Shown: positions 59,881 through 64,000 of the stretch, piece by piece
How positions within the stretch are numbered: position 1 is the first letter of the stretch
Layout: each line of letters begins with the position of its first letter
Source of the DNA: Acidobacteriota bacterium
Lineage (GTDB): Bacteria > Acidobacteriota > JAAYUB01
NCBI GenBank assembly: GCA_012517875.1
Contig: JAAYUB010000085.1
Coordinates: forward strand, 1 to 64,000
DNA: 64,000 nucleotides
Reading direction: 5' to 3'
Position numbers and translations under genes: made by a program
The notes under the pieces: generated by a model
Seen by the model: only the letters and a program-made list of their open reading frames with translations
What the model was told of the DNA's origin: nothing
Database searches by the model: none

Positions 59881-61032
59881 TCACCCGGCCGGCCGGAGGA
59901 CGAAGATCAGGACGTAGAAGACCATCGCCGTGGCCAGTGTCCACCGGGCCCGACGGGGACTCTCCAGCTTGAGGTCGCGCCACATCATGGCCGTGCCGTA
60001 CATCAGCGGGATCAGCGTCGCGGTCACCAGCGCCACCGCCGCCGGACCCCAGCGCGCCTGGCTCAATTGCCGCAGACCCGGATTGTAAATCGTCCCGTAC
60101 ACGATCACAAGGTGCCAGTAGTAGACGAACAGCGCCTCCTGGCCGCAGCGCTGGAGGACGCCACCCAGCGGCCGCCGGGACAACCACTCGTTAAGCCCAT
60201 ACAGCAGGGCGAACCCCGCGGCGACCAGGCCGGTTCGGTAAAGGCAATGGCCCGGCGAGGAGATCCACCACCGGGTCTCGCCGAAGAAGGTGAAGCCGGT
60301 CGCTTTGAGTATCACGGCGACCAGGGCCGTCCCGAGCCCCACCCACAGGTACCATCGCCGACGGTCATCGACGTTGCGGGCGCCGAGGAAGCCCGCGGTG
60401 AGCGCCGCACCCGCGAAGAAGTAGCCCAACCAGGGAAACAGGCTGAAACGCACCTGTGGCGGTGAGCCAAAAAACGGCGCCAGTGCGGGCGGCAGCACCG
60501 CCGCAGCGTCCCAGGCATGCACCAGCGGCGTCAGCAGGAAAATGGCCGCCGCAGCAGCGGCAAAACCCGCGATCAGCATGCGCCGGACTCGGACGAGCAG
60601 GGCCAGGCCGAGGGCCAGCAACAAGCCCAGGCCGATCACGTGGAGGATATCGGACTTGAAGATTCGCTGCAGTCGGTCATCGGGCAGAGCCAGCAGGGCG
60701 CGCAGCGATCCGGCGGGCAGATGCAGACTGTAGGAGAGCAGGATGATCAAGCCCGCCCGACCGAGGAAGCGCCGGAACGCGGGCCCCCGGCGGCGATACT
60801 CGTCGCCCTTGCGCTCCAAGCCGAGCCAGAACCCGGCACCGGCGCAGAAGAGGAACGACACGGCCACGAAGCCGTTGGTCATGTCCAGCAGGGTGAACAG
60901 CGGATTGTGACGCCAGACCTGGGCCAGGCAGGCGTTGACCACGTGGGCCTCCACCATCCCCATCACGGCGAGACCGCGCAGCACGTCGATGAACACCAGC
61001 CGGTGCGACCGGTTGCCACCGACTCCCGTCAC
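59881..61032 (-). CDS. Acyltransferase-like multi-pass membrane protein (DUF1624/HGSNAT-like)
   Basis: The protein has 383 residues from GTG 61032 (GAGGAGG upstream). It has about ten membrane helices. The N-terminal motif RLVFIDVLRGLAVMGMVEAHV matches the family of heparan-alpha-glucosaminide N-acetyltransferase-like and acyltransferase-3-like membrane proteins, whose R..DxLRG and following His are conserved. It could acylate a cell-surface sugar. The adjacent glycosyltransferase in the same block supports an envelope role, but the substrate is unknown. Confidence 0.75.
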   Translation of the reverse strand: MTGVGGNRSHRLVFIDVLRGLAVMGMVEAHVVNACLAQVWRHNPLFTLLDMTNGFVAVSFLFCAGAGFWLGLERKGDEYRRRGPAFRRFLGRAGLIILLSYSLHLPAGSLRALLALPDDRLQRIFKSDILHVIGLGLLLALGLALLVRVRRMLIAGFAAAAAAIFLLTPLVHAWDAAAVLPPALAPFFGSPPQVRFSLFPWLGYFFAGAALTAGFLGARNVDDRRRWYLWVGLGTALVAVILKATGFTFFGETRWWISSPGHCLYRTGLVAAGFALLYGLNEWLSRRPLGGVLQRCGQEALFVYYWHLVIVYGTIYNPGLRQLSQARWGPAAVALVTATLIPLMYGTAMMWRDLKLESPRRARWTLATAMVFYVLIFVLRPAG

Positions 61033-61304
61033 GGGCAGGTTCCTCCTCGGACGTCCGCCGCCCGGGCGTCGCCGCCGCCCGGTGCGACCGGTTTCAGATA
61101 CAGGTTCCCGCTCAGTCTAGAGAAGCACCGGCCGGAAATCAACCGTTCGCTCACGCCGGCCGCAGCCGGCCTTGCGCGCGAGGTCGGCCGGTGGCTGCGT
61201 GTCATACCGCCGCGCAAAAAGGTGGCTGTCGGAGCCGGCGTTGCGCTACAATTCGCCAACGCCGGTGACCGGCCGGCGGATCTCACCGAAACAGGATGGA
61301 TCGC
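61033..61304. other. Intergenic region between divergent genes
   Basis: The 272-bp gap between the acyltransferase-like gene and guaA holds no open frame of note. A TACAAT at 61247-61252 is a possible -10 for guaA, without a good -35. No purine riboswitch fold was recognised. Confidence 0.35.
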
Positions 61305-63125
61305 ATGGAACATGATGCCGTCGCTGTCATCGACTTCGGCGGGCAGTACGCCCATCTCATCGCCACGAAAGTCCGCGCCCTGGGTGTGCTGGCGGAGATC
61401 CGCCAGCCCGAGGACCCCGTCGAGCGCTTTCAGGCCTATCGGGGGATCATCATTTCGGGCAGCCCCAGCCTGTCGGCGTTCGGCGAAGACGCCGACTACA
61501 CTCGGACGATTTATGACCTGCCGGTGCCCATCCTGGGATTTTGCTTCGGGCATCAGGAGATCGCCAAGCACTACGGCGGCCAGGTCATCCACGGCGGGCG
61601 CGAGTGGGGGCCCGCCGACCTGCATCTGATCCACTCTCATCCGCTGTTCGAGGGACTGGGCCCCACTGAACGTGTCTGGATGAGCCATTTCGATTCGGTG
61701 ACCGCCGTCGGCCCCGATTTTGAAGAACTGGGCTACACGCTCTCCGGCACCGCCGGTGAGCGGCACGGCTTTGCCGCCATCGGCTCGGACCGACTGCGCC
61801 GCTACGGCTTCCAGTTCCATCCCGAGGTGGACGATACGGTGCACGGTGAACGGATGATCGCCAATTTCGTGCTGGGCATCTGCGGCTGCCGGCCCACCTG
61901 GACCACAACCAACTATGCCGCCGAGATCATCGGCCGGGTGCGGGCCCAGGTGGGGGACGGCCGGGTGTTTCTGCTGGCCTCCGGCGGCGTGGATTCGACG
62001 GTGGCCGCCCGGCTGCTGGCCGAGGCGCTGGGGCCTGACCGGCTGCGCCTCCTCCACATCGACAACGGTCTCATGCGTCAGGACGAGAGCCGGCAGGTGC
62101 TCCACAACCTTGCCCAGATGGGCCTTGGCGCCCAGACCCATTTTGTGGATGCAACCGACGAGTTCTTGACCGCGCTGGCCGGCGTGACCGATCCCGAGAC
62201 CAAGCGCCGCCATATCGGCGCCACCTTCGTCACCGTCTTCGAGCGCGAGGCCCGGCGCATGGGCATCACCGACCACCTGCTGGGCCAAGGCACCATCTAC
62301 CCCGACACCATCGAGACCGGCGGCACCCGCCGGGCCGACGTCATCAAGACCCATCACAACCGGGTGCCGGTGATCGAGGAGATGATCGCCGCCGGCCGGG
62401 TGGTCGAGCCGCTGGCCGAGCTGTACAAGGTGGAGGTCCGCCGGCTGGGCGAGGCGCTGGGGCTGCCGCCCGAGCTGGTGTGGCGGCACCCGTTCCCCGG
62501 GCCGGGGCTGGGGATCCGCCTGCTCTGCGCCGACGGCGGCGAAGACGCGGCGGCGCTGGCGCCGCTCGGCACGGCGGCCGCCCCCATCGCCACCCGCTGC
62601 GGGCTGACGGCGACGCCGCTTCCCGTCCGCTCGGTGGGCGTCAAGGCCGACTTGCGCTCTTACGAGCATCCGCTGCTCCTCACCGGCGCCGGGCCGTGGG
62701 ATCGGGTGGTCGAGGCCGCCGGACAGATCTTCCGGACGGTAGCCGGCGTGAACCGCTGCGTCTGGAACCTGGAGTCGGAAGCACCGCCGGAGATCCGTTC
62801 CGCGGCGGCTACGGTGACCCGGGCGCGGCTGGACTTGCTCCGCGCGGCGGACGCCTGCGTCATGGACGCTCTGCGCCGCCACGGGCTCTACGCGCAGATC
62901 TGGCAGTGTCCGACGGTCCTGGTTCCGCTCACGGCGCCGGGTCGGGGGAACGAATTCGTGGTCATCCGGCCGGTGCTGTCGGAGCGGGCCATGACCGCCG
63001 CGCCCGCCGAGCTGCCGCCGGCGGTGCGGGCGGAGCTGCGCGATGCGCTCCTGGCCCTGCCCGGCGTCTGGGGGGTGGGCCTCGACGTCACCTCCAAACC
63101 TCCCGGCACCATCGAGTGGGAATAA
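61305..63125 (+). CDS. guaA: GMP synthase (glutamine-hydrolysing), long two-lobed type
   Basis: The protein has 606 residues from ATG 61305, which has AGGA eight bases upstream (ATG 61296 lacks a site). The glutaminase domain has the Cys in GFCFGHQ and His-Glu in FQFHPEVD. The PP-loop is SGGVDST. HPFPGPGLGIRLLC leads into the dimerisation region. That region is about 80 residues longer than in E. coli: LPVRSVGVKADLRSY, then a second lobe LVPLTAPGRGNEFVVIRP, ending SKPPGTIEWE. This doubled arrangement matches the human-type GMP synthetase, not the usual bacterial one. It amidates XMP to GMP. Confidence 0.95.
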   Translation: MEHDAVAVIDFGGQYAHLIATKVRALGVLAEIRQPEDPVERFQAYRGIIISGSPSLSAFGEDADYTRTIYDLPVPILGFCFGHQEIAKHYGGQVIHGGREWGPADLHLIHSHPLFEGLGPTERVWMSHFDSVTAVGPDFEELGYTLSGTAGERHGFAAIGSDRLRRYGFQFHPEVDDTVHGERMIANFVLGICGCRPTWTTTNYAAEIIGRVRAQVGDGRVFLLASGGVDSTVAARLLAEALGPDRLRLLHIDNGLMRQDESRQVLHNLAQMGLGAQTHFVDATDEFLTALAGVTDPETKRRHIGATFVTVFEREARRMGITDHLLGQGTIYPDTIETGGTRRADVIKTHHNRVPVIEEMIAAGRVVEPLAELYKVEVRRLGEALGLPPELVWRHPFPGPGLGIRLLCADGGEDAAALAPLGTAAAPIATRCGLTATPLPVRSVGVKADLRSYEHPLLLTGAGPWDRVVEAAGQIFRTVAGVNRCVWNLESEAPPEIRSAAATVTRARLDLLRAADACVMDALRRHGLYAQIWQCPTVLVPLTAPGRGNEFVVIRPVLSERAMTAAPAELPPAVRAELRDALLALPGVWGVGLDVTSKPPGTIEWE

Positions 63126-63234
63126 GCCGGCGGCAGGCGCCAGCGAAATCCGGAGCCGGCGTTCGGTAGTCGCTGTCAACTCTCGATGGCTGGGCGTGGC
63201 ATCAGGCGTCAGCTCGATTCGGCTACAGTTCGGA

Positions 63235-63263
63235 TTGAGACCCCGAGGCCGCTATGCGATAAT
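63235..63263 (+). promoter_or_regulatory. Promoter of the tRNA-Sec gene
   Basis: TTGAGA (63235-63240), a 17-bp spacer and GATAAT (63258-63263) lie 28 bp before the tRNA. Confidence 0.7.
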
Positions 63264-63291
63264 AGACCCGTCCACTCCACGGGCGCCCCAC

Positions 63292-63389
63292 GGAGGCGAA
63301 TCGGGACTGGTGTTCTGCGCGGTCTTCAAAACCGTTGAGGGGCGTTGAGAGACGTCCCTGGTGGGTTCGATTCCCATGCGCCTCCGCCA
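63292..63389 (+). tRNA. selC: tRNA-Sec (selenocysteine), anticodon TCA
   Basis: This 98-base gene pairs GGAGGCG with CGCCTCC in the acceptor stem, followed by an encoded GCCA end. The anticodon loop CT-TCA-AA (anticodon 63326-63328) reads UGA. A long variable arm (GGGGCGT/ACGTCCC, loop GAGAG region) and the T arm (GTGGG-TTCGATT-CCCAT) complete a selenocysteine tRNA. The eighth acceptor pair is an A-G mismatch. A T6 run follows directly (63390-63395). It implies that the genome encodes SelA, SelB, SelD and at least one selenoprotein. Confidence 0.95.
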
Positions 63390-63516
63390 TTTTTTCCTTG
63401 GCTCCGCCTGACTCCTTGTCTGCTTCCCCCGACAACACAGCCCACCGACAGACTGTTTTTTACATGAAACGCTTCCGTCTGTCCGTCTAATGAGCATTAC
63501 CTCAGGAGGTCTTGTC

Positions 63517-64000
63517 ATGAAATGGAACCTGATTGTCCGGACGTTGGCTGCGCTCGGGTTCTTGGCGGCGGCCGCCGCGCTCGTCGCTGCCCAAGGCTCG
63601 GTTTATTATTTCCCCCACGTGGCCAACGGCGAGACCGGCTTAAACCGGTTCTGCAACACCCTGTACATCCTCAACCTGAATAACGAATCCGAAGACGCCG
63701 AGATCACTCTGGACTTCTTCAAAGACGACGGTTCGCCATGGGTGATCAACATCTACGGCGACCGCTACAATGGCACCGGCTCCAGTTTCACGCAATCGCT
63801 GGGTGACGGCGCGACTGCTTATTCAGCCACCAACCCGTACAACCATGACCTGGAGGTTGGTTGGCTGCGGGTCACCTCGTCCCGGCCCATCTGGGTGTCG
63901 TCCACCTACATCTTTATGGACTGGGACTGGAACCCCATTTGGGAGGCCGGCGTCCTCCCGGCCACGGCTTCGCGCTTCTTCGCTTTCCGGGCTCCCATCA
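63517..64000 (+). CDS. Secreted protein, 3'-truncated by window end
   Basis: The frame starts at ATG 63517 behind an ideal CAGGAGGT site and is open to the window edge (161 codons seen). A Sec signal peptide (about 1-25, ending LVAAQG) precedes a beta-rich domain: VYYFPHVANG, FCNTLYILNLNNES, EITLDFFKDDGSPW, and WLRVTSSRPIWVSS. This pattern (strand pairs with a 'funnier' Ser/Thr/Asn spacing and DDG turn) is seen in exported proteins of uncharacterised soil and sediment bacteria, often as repeated modules. Function unknown. It is probably monocistronic after tRNA-Sec. Confidence 0.8.
   Translation, partial: MKWNLIVRTLAALGFLAAAAALVAAQGSVYYFPHVANGETGLNRFCNTLYILNLNNESEDAEITLDFFKDDGSPWVINIYGDRYNGTGSSFTQSLGDGATAYSATNPYNHDLEVGWLRVTSSRPIWVSSTYIFMDWDWNPIWEAGVLPATASRFFAFRAPI

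Noticed and set aside
1-64000. CRISPR arrays, insertion sequences, prophage, integrase or attachment sites
   Set aside because: No regularly spaced repeats and no transposase, integrase or phage structural genes were seen; tRNA-Sec is intact, with no adjacent integrase or duplicated 3' end.

Overview
The window is a gene-dense, G+C-rich bacterial chromosome segment of 64 kb with about 53 protein genes. It contains one tRNA gene, and no insertion sequence, prophage, CRISPR array or rRNA was seen. LptD, TatA/TatC, FeoB and a periplasmic D-Ala-D-Ala carboxypeptidase indicate a diderm (Gram-negative-type) cell. The content fits an uncultured or little-studied Acidobacteriota-like lineage: a split methylmalonyl-CoA mutase subunit, a Tes-like radical SAM protein, a FabK/FabL pair, and a secreted 'FPHVANG'-type protein at the right edge. 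The phylum is an inference and no marker gene here settles it.

Left third (1-24 kb). A BatD/DUF4381-like protein and a VWA protein (Bat/MoxR-type cluster) precede a methylmalonyl-CoA mutase catalytic subunit and an exported esterase with TPR repeats. A divergent pair follows: an FHA-GGDEF diguanylate cyclase and a tetraether-lipid-synthase-like radical SAM enzyme. Then come tatA-tatC, a HAD phosphatase and mutL. On the minus strand lie an SPFH protein and two unrelated enoyl-ACP reductase types (FabL and FabK-like). An ECF sigma factor with a possible sigma-54 promoter comes next. A five-gene minus-strand operon lptD-folK-dNK-panC-like-dacB runs from a near-consensus promoter. Two unknown small proteins and ilvE complete this part.

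Middle (24-46 kb). This part holds a dicarboxylate symporter and an ion transporter whose start is broken by a C9 tract. It also holds a predicted PPi-dependent phosphofructokinase and a Ser/Thr kinase-lipid kinase operon. A solitary VapB-like antitoxin follows with a clear promoter and operator. ElbB and LOG-family proteins, an orphan peptide-binding protein and a YafK-type L,D-transpeptidase come next. The part ends with feoB and a DtxR-FeoA regulator, a 1.1-kresidue GAF/GGDEF/HD-GYP receptor with degenerate motifs, an unknown membrane protein and an exported M1 peptidase.

Right third (46-64 kb). A pncB-pncA-nadE NAD salvage operon diverges from a helicase that fuses a RadC-type JAMM domain to DinG. 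Downstream of the helicase is hpt-nrdR-hsp20-lon-thiL. The minus-strand block contains a multi-pass membrane protein, a Ca2+/H+ antiporter and a glycosyltransferase. guaA is of the long, human-like type. A selenocysteine tRNA with its own promoter follows, and a secreted protein is cut by the window end.

Many intergenic gaps carry recognisable sigma-70 promoters. Their positions were used to choose starts, notably for the peptide-binding protein (35033), hpt (52450) and the transporter at 26 kb. All functions are read from protein motifs by eye; no database search was run.
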